A stretch of 22,108 nucleotides of DNA from Gnetum montanum (GCA_015680685.1 MNCI01006929.1:513318-535425), one strand, 5' to 3'; counted from the stretch's first letter, positions 1 through 10,404 are shown. Notes: generated by a model from the sequence alone, not told the origin. Program-made: numbers and translations.

Positions 1-1
1 G

Positions 2-1576
2 GGGTACAATTGTGATCCACAAACTCACCTACAAGAATTTCATGATTCTTGAACCTTGTAGAACATTGACAATGATTGGAAAAACCTTAAACTATTTCCT
101 CTCACACTCATCAAAGAAGCAGAAAGTTGGTATCTGTCTTTGGAACTAGAATCAATTAAGAGATGGAGTATGATGCTAGAGATCTTCAATGACAAGTATC
201 AAACCTACTCTAGAGTGGTGAATCTGAGACGTCAAATCCAAGGCTAGAAGTAAGGTAGTCATGAACCCTTGGATGCAGCCATGAGAAGATACTATTCATT
301 GTTACATCGGTGCCTTGGTCATGGCTACTCTCAAAGGGCATAGCTTTGCCATATCATTGATGGGCTCCTCTTTGAAACTAGAAAGACCCTTGGCATGTAC
401 ACCCAGGGACAACTATTAGAACTAAGGGCCCATCAAATATAGTGCCTAATTAAGCAAGTGGCTAAAGAAGAGGGGGAACTCAAAAAGAAGGAAAGTGTAG
501 AGGAGTTTAATCAGGATCCCTCCATCAGAAAGAGGAAGGTCCAATTTTGTGAAGAGGAGGAGGAATCACCACTAGATGCAGCGGTGAACTGAACAACCTT
601 GCCCCTACAGAATTTTACCTTTGAAATATCAAAAAAGGTTGATAAGATATGGGACTCTTTGGACAAAAAATTTCAAAGTGTTCTAAAAATTTTAGAGGAG
701 TTTAGAGAGTAAGGTAATGATTGTGATCAGTGTAGGAAGAAGGAAGCTGAACATGCCCACCATAAGGGTGAGGGCAAAGTTTTTGTAGTAGAATAGGTTG
801 CAGAATCTGATACAGAGGAAGATAATGAATGTGACATATGCTAATATGAACATACTAAGGGGTGTTGTCCCATGGTGTCACATCTACAAGATTCTGGAAT
901 GTATGCATTGAATCCTCGCTTGGCAAAGAGGCAAACACCCCAAAGGGTGCCTTACCCACAAGGCCATCCTAGGCAATTCCACCAATAGCAAGGATATTAT
1001 CCAAGTGGGGTACCATCGCAACCTTGTGAATACTTTTAGTAGTGCCAGCACCCTCAAGCATGGGGGATGCCACCTCCAAGGCAGTAGTACCCTTACCGAT
1101 AACCAGATCCCTATGGGTACTGTGTTCAGCAACCAGTCTCTCCATGAGACTCTTCCAGTCATGCAACCTTTTAGAATTACTACGATCCCTTGAAATATTT
1201 CTGACCACAATCTCCATCACCCAGGGAGGAAAGCCCACATCTTTACTATCCACCATCACCTTCTCCTGCCGTCCCTACTCAGCAACATTCCACTTAGTTA
1301 CCACTTGCTCCACATATGTAGGGGGAAATCCCACCACAGCCACAACAACGCAATGCTACGAGGGCTATCAACCTACAACTAGATCCTCAGCCAAGTGGAC
1401 TAGAAGTGAAGCCACAGAAAAATCCCTTTTTCCAGTCCAATAACCTTAGCATACCATCACACACACTTGTGGCTAGTGCCTTTGAACCTCAAATCACTTG
1501 CATTGTTCCACCCTTCGAGCAGCCCTCAATCCAAACGCCCTTCAACGTACAAATGGTCATGCTCACACATGGATAA
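2..1576 (+). pseudogene. gag: Gag of element A (partial at 5' end, nonsense-riddled)
   Basis: Role of the family: capsid/nucleocapsid polyprotein of an LTR retrotransposon. Seen: one reading frame starting at base 2 can be followed to about 1576 with 21 internal stops (12 TAG, 5 TAA, 4 TGA) and no frameshift. Every one of these stops could come from CAG, CAA or CGA by one C-to-T change. The first part has the Retrotrans_gag pattern (DPQTHLQEF, LFPLTLIKEAESWY, then HEPLDAAMRRYYSLLHRC). A Lys/Glu-rich stretch follows at about 455-570. An incomplete zinc-knuckle-like Cys-x2-Cys-x3-His motif lies at 830-868. A Pro/Gln-rich tail runs to the protease. Odd: the register is kept despite very many stops. 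The start codon lies outside the window. Confidence 0.72.
830..868 (+). other. Zinc-knuckle-like motif in element A gag
   Basis: In the gag frame, Cys-x2-Cys is followed by a TAA stop, then a His and a Cys-Cys pair. The spacing is one residue short of the classical Cys-x2-Cys-x4-His-x4-Cys nucleocapsid knuckle. The position, after the capsid-like domain and before the Pro/Gln-rich tail, fits a nucleocapsid. It may be a decayed knuckle or a chance arrangement. Confidence 0.35.
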
Positions 1577-2150
1577 AGGTAGGTCATATTTCCCAAAAAT
1601 TAATTGATCTAGGAAGCCCCCTCATTTATCTTCAGGTGGTAGAAAATGAGCCATGTAAATCCCTTCTGGACTCTGGGTTAGGAGTCAATTTGATTTCACA
1701 TGACATGTATAAGAATTGGAACCTACCCCCATTAAAGAAGAGAAACATTTGGCTTGAGCTGGCAGACGAATCCATTACTGTTTCATTGGGATTGGTGGAA
1801 GACATTGTAACTACCGTTTGTAGGCAGTCCTATCTTGTTGATTTTCTTGTCATTCGTGCGGAGAATTTCAAGGGGAACTTTCCAATCATAATGGGAAGGG
1901 CCTAGCTGAGCACGGTGGATGTAAGACTAGCACTCTAAGATCTTTCCCTTGAAATTTCAAAGGAAAATTCTTTTGGACAGATCGAGAAGAAGCACATTCC
2001 ATGCATCACGTATAGTGACTCCTGGTGCAACTGTGTGCAACCACTATGGTCAGCTAAGCAAACATCTATTGAAGCATGCAGTTGGTGTACCAAGGAATTG
2101 CAAGTCCAATAATGCCTATATGCAACAGCCACAACTCAAGAAGGCACCTA
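1577..2150 (+). pseudogene. pro: Aspartic protease region of element A pol
   Basis: Role of the family: retropepsin-like protease that cuts the gag-pol polyprotein. Seen: the frame moves by one base relative to gag near 1560-1580 and then runs on through protease into RT. The active-site motif Leu-Asp-Ser-Gly begins with the Asp codon at 1669 and is followed by GVNLIS, as in Athila-type proteases (usual form DxGAxVNL). The flap-like segment and the closing motif NFPIIMGRA (about 1880-1905) are present. The stretch 1498-1905 is open; stops follow at 1903 (TAG) and near 1936 (TAA). Odd: this is the best preserved part of pol, and the catalytic Asp is intact. Whether the frame change is a decay indel or an original gag-pol boundary cannot be told from one copy. 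Confidence 0.72.
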
Positions 2151-2159
2151 GTGGCTGAC

Positions 2160-3330
2160 CGCTGATCTTGCTAGTAGCACTCTATGCATGGAACCATATG
2201 AGGAGCTTGTATGCACCTAGATAGAAAGCATGGATCATTTAGAAGAGGTTCATCAACAAGTATCCACTGTTGATGACCATGATGATTGGGAAAAGTTGCA
2301 AATCCCTAAAAGTTTTAAATAGGAGCCCTTGGAACTCAAACCCTTACCAGCCCACCTAGAATATGCATTTTTGCAAAATGTAAAACTGGTGATTATTAAT
2401 GCCACCATTGCTCCTAAAAAAAATAGAAAGTTGCTGAAGGTGGTTAACAAATGGGAAGCTACTTTTGCATGGTCATATCTTTAATTAACAGGAGTGGATC
2501 CTAGGGTTTGCCAACATTGGATTTATATTGATCCCTCCATGAAGCCATGAAGACAACCATAAGGGCAATTGAACCCCAAATTAAAGCAGGTCGTCAAAGA
2601 TGAAATCGAGTAGTTGCTAAAAGCGGGGTTCATCTACTCTATTGTTGATAGCAAATGAGTTAGTCCACTCATTATTGTGCCAAAGAAGGATGGAAAATGG
2701 AGGGTCTATATAGATTTATGATTTCTCAACATGGCTACCTTCAAAGATCACTTCCCACTTCCATTTGTGGACCAAGTGTTGGATACCATTATGGGGCATC
2801 ATTATTACAACTTTTCTGGATGGTTATAGTGGCTATAACCAAATCCAAATTGTGCCATAAGACTAGGCCAAGACAATCTTCACAAGTCCTTGGGGGACTT
2901 TCACATATAAAAAGATGTCTTTTGTCTTGTGTAATGCACCTGCCACTTTCCAACACCTTATCCTTAGCATCTTCCAACAGAAAATTGGCAATTGGGTAGA
3001 AGTCTTCATAGATGACTTATCTACCTATGGAGCCACGTTCGATCAAGCCTTGGACCACCTTGAGCAAGTTCTGAAAAGATGTGTGGACACTGACCTATGG
3101 CTCAACTGGTAGAAAAGTCACTTAATGGTCTAAGAGGGCATTGTGCTAAGGCACCGTATCTCACAAATAGGGATTAGCATGGATCCTGAAAAAATCAGGG
3201 TCATCCAAGGAATTACCAGGCAACCAAGCACTGTAAAAGATGTTTAGTCATTCCTTGGCCACACTGGTTAATACCAGTGCTTCATTGAAAATTTCTCGAA
3301 GATCGCCAAGCCGTTGGTGGAACTCACGAA
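2160..3330 (+). pseudogene. RT: Reverse transcriptase of element A
   Basis: Role of the family: RNA-dependent DNA polymerase that copies the element's RNA in virus-like particles. Seen: an N-terminal linker (PLELKPLPAHLEYAFL, about 2325) is followed by a fingers motif (SPLIIVPKKDGKWR, about 2660-2702), then HFPLPFVDQVLD (about 2750). The palm motif LDGYSGYNQIQI starts at 2816 and CNAPATFQH lies near 2932-2955. The catalytic Phe-Ile-Asp-Asp is at 3005-3016. The thumb contains SFLGHTG. A +1 frameshift sits in a T-run at 2812-2815. In-frame stops include TGA at 2656, at a Trp conserved in the family (SK-Trp-VSP). Both catalytic Asp codons survive. Length and order match a complete Athila-like RT. 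Confidence 0.8.
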
Positions 3331-3841
3331 GAAAGATGCTCTGTTCATTTGGACCAAGGAATGTGAATCCGCATTTCAAATGCTTAAATAGAAACTCGTA
3401 GAGACTCCAGTGCTATGGGCACTCGATTGGTCTAGGCCCTTCCACATCATGATGGATGCATCCAATTATGCATTAGGAGCCATGCCTACATAGTGGGATG
3501 ATAAAAAATGCCCATACTATATTCACTATGCAAGCCTTAGCATTATGGGTGCTCAGCTTAACTACACCACCACCGAAAATGAGTTGATGGTGGTGGTGTT
3601 CACCTTGGAAAAATTTCAACACTATGTGCTTGGGTACAAGGTCTTTGTGCATATCGACCACAGTGCCATCTAGTTCCTGATGAAAAAACCAACGGTGAGC
3701 CCCTATATCATACGATGGCTGGTGATTCTTCAAGAATTTAACCTCACCATGGTAGATCAGAAGGGAACTGAGAATGTGATCATTGACCACTTGTCTCAGT
3801 TACGATGGGATAACATAGAAGAGGAGGAACCACTCTTTGAC
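3331..3841 (+). pseudogene. RH: RNase H domain of element A
   Basis: Role of the family: removes the RNA strand during reverse transcription. Seen, in the same frame as the RT C-terminus: HIMMDASNYALGA carries the first catalytic Asp (codon at 3455). LNYTTTENELMVVVFTLEKF carries the Glu, and HIDHSAI carries the next Asp. The domain ends with GTENVIIDHLSQL, the standard Ty3-gypsy C-terminal signature. Stops occur at conserved positions after KMLK-like and HSAI motifs. There is no frameshift. A TAA at 3841 lies in the short linker to integrase. Confidence 0.75.
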
Positions 3842-5188
3842 TAATTTCTAGATGAACTTCTCTTCGTGGGAATGGTCGATACGCAGGTGCCCAAAGAATC
3901 ACCTTGGTTCAGCCACATCCTCACCTATCTCACAGCTCAGGAATTGCCAAAGGGATGGAACCATCGACAGAAATAACAATTTCTCCAAAAGGCTAAGCGC
4001 TTCATGGAAATTAATGGCCACCTTTATAAGGTGTGCACAGATGGCCTGGTTCGATGGTGTGTCCTTGATGATGATACACTGCACGTCCTCCAAGATGCTC
4101 ACGAGGGCCCTTGTGGGGGCCACTATGCTGGATGATGCACAATCATTAAGATCTTGCTTGCAGCATATTACTGGCCCACAATTTTCAGGGATGCACAATG
4201 GTTCACCCACTTCTATGAATGATGCCATAGAGACGATGAGATGATTTCACGATTGGAGGAACCTCAATAGTAGATCCAACCAATAGAGCCCTTCGACATC
4301 TAGGGCATCGACTTCATGGATCCCATCACACCGCTGTCTAATGGGAAGGCATATATCATTGTCACTGTGGACTACTATACAAAGTGGGCAGAGGTGGAAG
4401 TCTTCATCAACTATTTCTCCAACACTGCCACATGATTTGTCCAATAGAAAATTGTCAACAAGTTTGGAGTACCATGTGCACTCATCTAAGATAATGGAAC
4501 ACATTTCACGAGCATCACTTTTCGTAAACTCATGTAACACTTGGGGGTAACCCATAAATTTACAACACCTTATCACCCCCAAGCCAACAGACAAGTGGAA
4601 GTCACCAATAGGGAGATCTCCAAAATCCTCACTTGAACCATCAGTAAATATAGGAGGGACTAGAGCACCAAAATTAACGATGCCCTCTAGACCTATCACT
4701 CCACTTGGAAACTTCCTATAGGTTACTCTCTCTATGAGTTAGTGTATGGTAAGCTACTGAAACTCCCAATCCAGGTAGAACTCTAGACACTATCCACAAC
4801 TAGTAACTTAGGTCTTGACCTACCACTAGCACAATGCGAATGACTTATCAACCTAAGTGTGCTAGATTAGAATTGATTAGTGGCCGTATCTTTAAATGAG
4901 ATTTACAAGGCCTACAATAAAAAATGTCATGATCTTAGGATTCGAAAGGTAACATTTAGATGTGAAGATAAAGTGCTTTACTAGAACCCTGCACACATAC
5001 CACAACCAACCAAGTTTCAAACACTGTGGGAGGGACCTTACATTGTCTCCGAAACCTTCCCATATGGGGCCTTGCTTATACACAAACCTGAGGACACCAC
5101 TAGAACGTAGTTGGTCAATTAGCAACAATTAAAACCTTTTCATGAACTTCACCTAACCAGTGCTACCACCTCATCGTCATCAGGATAG
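3842..5188 (+). pseudogene. INT: Integrase of element A
   Basis: Role of the family: DDE recombinase that inserts the cDNA. Seen: a zinc-binding N-terminal domain has both His residues in HEGPCGGHY. The expected Cys-x2-Cys keeps only the second Cys; the first reads Tyr (consistent with TGT to TAT). The catalytic core has Asp at 4310 (GIDFM), Asp at 4490 (DNGTHF) and Glu at 4598, with exactly 35 residues between the last two, so it is DD35E. The C-terminal part ends in the GPYIV and QQLKPFHE patterns usual for the clade. Stops at 4301, 4661 and 4688 are TAG where Athila-type integrases have Trp. No frameshift is found from 2816 to the final TAG at 5186-5188. No chromodomain is seen, as expected for Athila/Tat. 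Confidence 0.8.
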
Positions 5189-6780
5189 CCTCGTTCCATT
5201 TTTGCATCTCCTCCTTTCCACCTAGTCATGCGGGAGACCATCCTCCATGCTAATCCATTATACCAGGCTCCCCATTTTTTTTGAAATTTTTTGTTTTACA
5301 CCTTTTTTTTTTCAACATCATTTGTATGTTTGCCAATTCTTAGTAACTTTTCCTTTCTTTAATTACTTTCCATTTCTTTGTTGACTATTTATGCATGTGT
5401 GTGTGTTTAATTTTCAATTGGTTGCTAATAAGTCATCTTATTGTCATCAGGTGTCTGGCGTGGATGGTTTTCGTTATGATGGGTTGTGTAAAATGGTCCA
5501 CCTAGTTTATCTTTCTCCCTCCCTCTTATTGTTTTTCTTCAACTTTACATCTATTTTTATCTTATAAAATCAGTAGTGAGTCCACGTCATCCACCCATTC
5601 ATCCACTCCATGGTTTTCTTTTCTTTGGAAACATGCAACCCCTTCACTTAAAAACATTTTAATTAATGTGTAACCTATGTAGTTCCCAAACTCAGGGATG
5701 ATCCAATGGTTTAAATTGGATGTGACTTCAAGGGGAATGCAAAATTTTCCGTCCTCTTTTGTCCCCTAGGTTGCTAGTGTGTCCTTACATATTTCTTACC
5801 ACTCCATGTTCTTCTCTCCAAGGAAGCTCTTCAGCAATTCGACCTTGCATGGTGTGGTCGTCATTGTAAAAATTCAAAAAAAAAAACATGAGGATTCAAA
5901 GCACATCCCTTGATCAAATGCATGCAACCAAGCATGGGTCTTTGCATGGTGTGGTTCTCATGAAATAAGAAGAAAAACAAAAATAAAAAACTAAGTTTGT
6001 GGGAATTTAAAGCATACCCCTTAGACTGCCTCTCACGGGTCATGGAAACTAGTTATGGGACTCACTCCATCCCCTCTAACTTAGTCCTGTTTCACTTCCT
6101 TTCTCTCATGCCTATTGGAGTGGTGGTTCCCTGTGGATGCATTCTTGTGTACTTGGCAGATGGACGAGGATTCGCATGTTGCTGCGATGTTACTGTATGT
6201 GGTTGGTTTTGGGTCAGAACTCAGGAAAGGTCCTACCGGGTCACTTAACCACAACTTCACATAGGGTTTCATGTGACTGATGATCGGAATTCTAATTCTC
6301 TCACCTCTCTCTTCATCCATTTCTCTCCATAACTCACCTCACTACCCATCTTATGTTTTGAATGTTTATCGTGATTTCCATGAAGTTCTCATGCCTTGGT
6401 AGGTTCTCATGGATGGGAGTATTAACTTGCGATCACCATTTTTTGGCCCCGGGGCCCACAGACTCTAGTGTTGAGGATATGTAAGGGCTACTGAGGCTAT
6501 CACATGTTATGGGGAGGACCCACTTGCATATTCCTGGTTCCATTTTTTATCCTCCCATCCTTTTGATTTTGTTGGTTGATTATTTTCATACTACCAATCA
6601 CTTGATTTCTTCTCCATAGAGTTATTTTTCCCCATGTTCTCCTACCTTTGACTCTTTTTCTAGCCCGATTTACCTTCCTCTTGTCCTCAGCCACATTCTT
6701 GGTCTCTCAAGATCTTCAATTACCCTAATTTGGTGTTTTTAATTGATTTTTTGGGCTTTCTTTTGTTGGGTCAACACTGG
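5189..6780 (+). other. AT-rich spacer downstream of pol, no gene recognised
   Basis: This 1.6-kb stretch has no frame that continues pol and no protein pattern that I recognise. It is T-rich, with homopolymer runs near 5270-5310 and 5870-5890, a GT-rich run near 5395-5405 and a GC palindrome at about 6445-6460. Short open frames at 5997-6248 and 6081-6320 overlap on opposite strands and look accidental. Athila/Tat elements normally have a long non-coding or weakly coding segment here, which is how I read it. Confidence 0.5.
5845..6025 (+). repeat. Diverged tandem duplication, unit about 97-110 bp
   Basis: The word ttgcatggtgtggt occurs at 5845 and again at 5942. Each copy is followed by an A-rich run and then by a related block (attcaaagcacatcccttga near 5895, atttaaagcataccccttag near 6005). 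The copies differ by many substitutions and a small length change. Repeats of this kind are common in the 3' variable region of Tat/Athila elements. Confidence 0.55.
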
Positions 6781-6796
6781 TCAATGGGTGTGACCC

Positions 6797-6900
6797 TATG
6801 CGTATACAAGGCCTCGTATATGCAGCCCCGTACGTATACGCGTCCACGTATACGTGGCCCCATTGACACAGCTCAGAAACCTTATATATATCCCCATTGC
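6797..6900 (+). promoter_or_regulatory. CpG-rich CGTAT palindrome array plus TATA box: candidate internal promoter
   Basis: Four units of about 16 bp, each built around CGTATA or CGTATACG and mostly ending in a C-rich GGCC/CCCC block, lie at 6797-6861. They hold about eight CpG sites, whereas the surrounding DNA is strongly CpG-poor. A TATATATA box follows at 6893-6900. A similar arrangement is present in the LTR at 10451-10562. Inferred: a promoter for the frame at 7316, or alternatively the relic of another LTR. Confidence 0.4.
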
Positions 6901-7037
6901 ACATAACATTTGGCTCATTCTGCAAACAAATTGGGGGGATATTTTCATTTTTTTCTACCTCAACTCTTCTTTCATGAACTTACATTGTCTACTATGTGTC
7001 CTACTCCACCTATCCTTCCCCTCTTTAGCAACTAGAG

Positions 7038-7315
7038 GTATGCTCTTAGTTGTGGGGGGGTGAGGCCTACTAAAAATTAATTAATTAATTAATTAATTAA
7101 TTAAGAATTTGCACCTCTTACGGGAAGAAACAAAAACAATAGTTAAACTTCAACTTATCCCTTATTGTTTTTGGTTCTAACCCATCAACTAATACTCCAG
7201 GGGATTTAATGGGGTGCACATGCTAGAATCATAACTTGGTCAAACTAAGAAGGTGTATAAGGGCCATTTTGAGTAGCTTGTGCACAATCTAATTAGTGGT
7301 TATGTTTGATTGCAG
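7038..7315 (+). other. Candidate intron directly upstream of the extra ORF
   Basis: A donor-like AG|GTATGC starts at 7038 and a strong acceptor, tttgattgcag, ends at 7315, exactly one base before the ATG of the 951-codon frame. A branch-point-like ctaat lies about 25 bases upstream of the acceptor. Two introns of the minus-strand gene in this window also begin GTATGC. The acceptor is convincing by eye. The donor is only one of several possible choices, and a spliced subgenomic RNA starting further upstream would use the same acceptor. Confidence 0.4.
7075..7104. repeat. (AATT)n microsatellite
   Basis: About seven and a half perfect copies of the self-complementary tetranucleotide AATT, inside the candidate intron. 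The perfection contrasts with the heavy decay around it and suggests recent slippage. Confidence 0.9.
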
Positions 7316-10171
7316 ATGGCACTAAAACGAAGGCATCCAGGGGGAGAAGGACCATCATAGCTTAGGGACAAGCATCCAAAAATGAGAAGGGGATGAGGTG
7401 TGCAGCACCTAGAGCATGCAAAGGGCTCTCATGCAACCAACCCCCTCTATGAAGGACTTGATGTAGAATTTTTCCATCAGATTCCCAAAGGGAAGATTCC
7501 TAGCAAGCAATCGCAAGGGGATGAAACTCTGGGGATAGTGCCATGGCTTGAGGTCACTATCATCCAATCATGTCTTGATGCTATCAAGCCACAGGAAGTG
7601 CAACGAATGGTCCTACAAGAGTTAAAATTTGGACCATTTCTCAAGAATGCATCAAAAGATGTGAAGCTTCAATTGCAAAATTCTCCTATATGGCCAATCA
7701 TCACAACTAGTGATGAATGGTACTTAGGAGAGACCTATCTCTTCTGAAAAAATTAGCAACCGGGGTCCAAAGTAAGAATTAAGGACATCTATGTCTCTTA
7801 CTCTACGGAAGAAATTGCACAAGCTCTGGGGTTGCTAGAGACTAGAGCAGATGTGGCAGAGATCCTGAAGTAAGCTAACCCTGAGGTAAAAGGGGCATGG
7901 ATCAGGCAGTGCTATGGGGTGGATCATAAAGAGTTCGACACTCTAACCACTATAGAGAGGGTGTATTCAAAAATTTTATATTACCACCTGAACCCAATAG
8001 TGAGACCTAGCAAAATCACTACCTTCTCCGCTCGTGCATGTGTTGCCTTAAGTGGGAAATTCCCAATGAGCCTTCCACAATTGTTATTGTTGGAAATTAA
8101 GAAAACGTTAGCTGAAAGAGAATGTGGAAGGCAGGCTCTCCTCTTTCCCTGCCTAATCAAAAAATTATGCAAATGGAAAGGGATAGCACGATATGCCAAT
8201 GATATACTCCAGCATGCCCTGATTGCCTTATGGTGGGATATGATGAAGGACAGGAATTCAGCCACCACAAAAACCAAGGAGGAGGAGCAACCACCTCCAC
8301 CTTCTACACAAAAAATGAGGTTGGGTTCACAAACCATCGCAGAGCACATACGCGAAATCTGAAAATCACTCTTGAGCCAACAAGAGAAATTTGGAAGGAT
8401 AGGTGGAGGAGAAGACCTTTCAATCTATCACCCTACAATGAGCAACCTGGAGCAAGTGGCTTGATCAATAAGTCTACTAGAAAGAGCAGGGCCGATGTTC
8501 TCTATTGCTCGAACGCAGGTACCCTCAAGAACTGATCCTAGTGTTCAGGAGGTAATGGTATCTATGCAACAATTATTTCCTAAAATTTCAAGAAACGTTG
8601 CTACTTTCTCAGTACACTTGGAAGATGGTAAGGGGGTGATAGTCTTGGTGATGCAGCACCAAGGATAGGAGGTTGCAGCCAAAGTGGTTGTTGACATGAT
8701 TTCTATGGCCCTCAACGCACCATCGACACCTATACCAAACATACATGGACTCGAAGATGTATAGGCATCTGCCGAGACTTCACATAGTAGGACTGATGTA
8801 GCCCAACATGAAGAACTATTGGATTGACTGGTGTGAACTAGGAAACTACTTCTGGATGTCTTCGACCTTCCGAACAACATCACTGTAACCCAGTCGGAGA
8901 TGCTCTCAACAAGGGGTAAGAGCCTCATCTTAGAAGGGCAACTTGAAGTTGCTCAAGCTAATTATCAGTTCTTGGAAATAGAATTTTCTCAATTAAGAAC
9001 TCAACTTTTTGATCCAGCTCTCCTCAACTGTGAGCTCACTAGAGATGAAGCTTTTCAATAGCTTCAGGTCAAACTTTAGATAGTTGAGGATGAGTGAGAG
9101 TCGACAATCCTTGATAAGTCCTTGGCAAACACTCATGCATATCATTTAAATAAGGAATTGACAAAGGTTTGCCAAGAGAACGTCAGGTTGACTACGGAAG
9201 TTCATCATGTGTGCAATGTTAGTGCTAAAAACGAACAAATGAAAAGCTTTATTCACCAATAGTAGGAAGAGCTAGCCAGGGTGAATGATGATGTGAGGAG
9301 GTTGGCCATAGAGAATCAAAATCTATGTATGAAGGAGATTTGAACCTTATGACAAAAATCAGCCATCAAAATCGCCACTTGGAAGAATGAAGCCTTTAAA
9401 TTTGAAAAATTTAAGAATCATTATAGTGACCAAGTGGGGTTGCAAAAGGAAGTAAACGAGAAACAGATTCAAGTTGCAAAGGCTAAGATGAACCAAGTGT
9501 TCCAGTAGCTTCAAGAAGGAGGTGAGGTATGGCAACCTATCTTTGATGGGTTGAATGCCTAGAACTAGGATGAGATCTGCCTCAAGGAACTACAAATTGA
9601 TGAAATGATAGAATACATAGAGTTGGCCAACCTTCACTATGCAAATATGGCTATGCTAATAGCTAGGAGACTACGGTCTAAACTAGAAAAGCAAGTGGCC
9701 CCCTCATATTCTTTATACAAGGGCAAGTTCCAAGTGCATAAAGCGATAAAACAAAAATTAGAGATAGCAAATGCAGAACTCAAGGTTCTTTGCATGCATT
9801 TTGAAGGACAACGTGCAGTTGTAGAGAACTTGGCCCATGGAATGAATGACTACTAGTAGCTGTAAACATCAATTTGAACATTAGACATAGAACAAAAATA
9901 GTTTGTAGCCTGGTTTGTCAATTTGAAGGAACTCTTCCCTACGCTGCCATGCCCTTGGGAGGTTCCAGTCCCAACACACATTGGTAAAGCTGCTTGGACA
10001 GTGAACGATCCCAGAAGAAAGGCGAAGAAAATGTGGGCACTCTTGGAGGCTTTTTGGTTACCTCCAGAAGTTGCAACTATTGCGGGGCAGCCATCATTAA
10101 TGGCACCACCACCACATCAGCTAGAGGCTAGTGAAGGTTCGTCAGAACCACTGCCCCTAGGGATGGTGTGA
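7316..10171 (+). pseudogene. 951-codon extra ORF of element A: plant-transposon-protein-like domain plus coiled coil
   Basis: Seen: from an ATG in good plant context (cagATGGC) one register runs 951 codons to TGA at 10169-10171. It has 26 internal stops (14 TAG, 10 TGA, 2 TAA) and no frameshift. The residues around 30-345 resemble the Pfam 'putative plant transposon protein' family (PF20167): a VRIKDIYVSYSTEEIAQALG segment, then KILYYHLNPIVRPSK, then FPCLIKKLCKWKGI. A Pro-rich linker follows near residue 325. Residues of about 540-850 are rich in Glu, Lys, Gln and Leu with heptad-like spacing, so a coiled coil is likely. The C-terminus is Pro-rich. No signal peptide or membrane segment is obvious, so it does not look like an envelope protein. 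Known: extra frames after pol are frequent in Tat/Athila elements and their function is unknown. The function here is not established. Confidence 0.6.
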
Positions 10172-10404
10172 TCTTCTACAGTAATTTTCTCATTTTTTAA
10201 CACAACAGAGAATCCAGGACCATCAGGGTGTTCAATTTTGTCTCTGAACACCACCATTTTGTAATTTTTCCTTCTCTGTACACTTGGGAACTTGGCACAT
10301 CGGTAAAATTGGTGTTGTATCATGTGTGTTAAGTCATGTATGTTGTAATAAAAATTCCATACCTTCCAAATGATAGAGGAACCCAAGGATGAGTTTTTAC
10401 CTAA
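10172..10404 (+). other. Short 3' untranslated stretch between extra ORF and LTR
   Basis: This 230-base, T-rich stretch has no frame worth calling on either strand. It separates the stop of the extra frame from the G-rich tract and is best read as the element's 3' untranslated region. Confidence 0.4.

Noticed and set aside
1-60. A 5' LTR or primer site of element A at the window start.
   Set aside because: The very first bases already read as gag in frame, and nothing resembles the block at 10417-10915.
884-1259. Overlapping minus-strand frames in the Pro/Gln-rich part of gag.
   Set aside because: Low-complexity CCN/CAR codons on the plus strand automatically leave the opposite strand open.
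1498-1580. Programmed frameshift between gag and protease.
   Set aside because: There is a one-base frame change, but no convincing slippery site plus structure is visible, and a decay indel is equally likely. It is left as undetermined.
4247-4699. 150-residue open frame on the minus strand.
   Set aside because: It lies entirely opposite the integrase core, whose motifs are clear on the plus strand. Composition and lack of any domain mark it as a shadow.
2-5188. Alternative genetic code with TAG/TAA read as glutamine (as in ciliates or some green algae), because many in-frame stops sit at Gln-like positions.
   Set aside because: TAG also falls on conserved Trp positions in integrase, TGA is common in frame, and frameshifts occur. 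The proteins are plant-type retrotransposon proteins. Cytosine deamination explains all of this.
8545-8928. 127-residue open frame on the minus strand inside the extra ORF.
   Set aside because: The plus-strand register is continuous through it, and the minus-strand translation has no recognisable pattern.
7316-10171. Envelope-like gene in the extra ORF.
   Set aside because: No signal peptide, hydrophobic fusion segment or membrane anchor is visible. The coiled coil alone is not evidence for an envelope protein.
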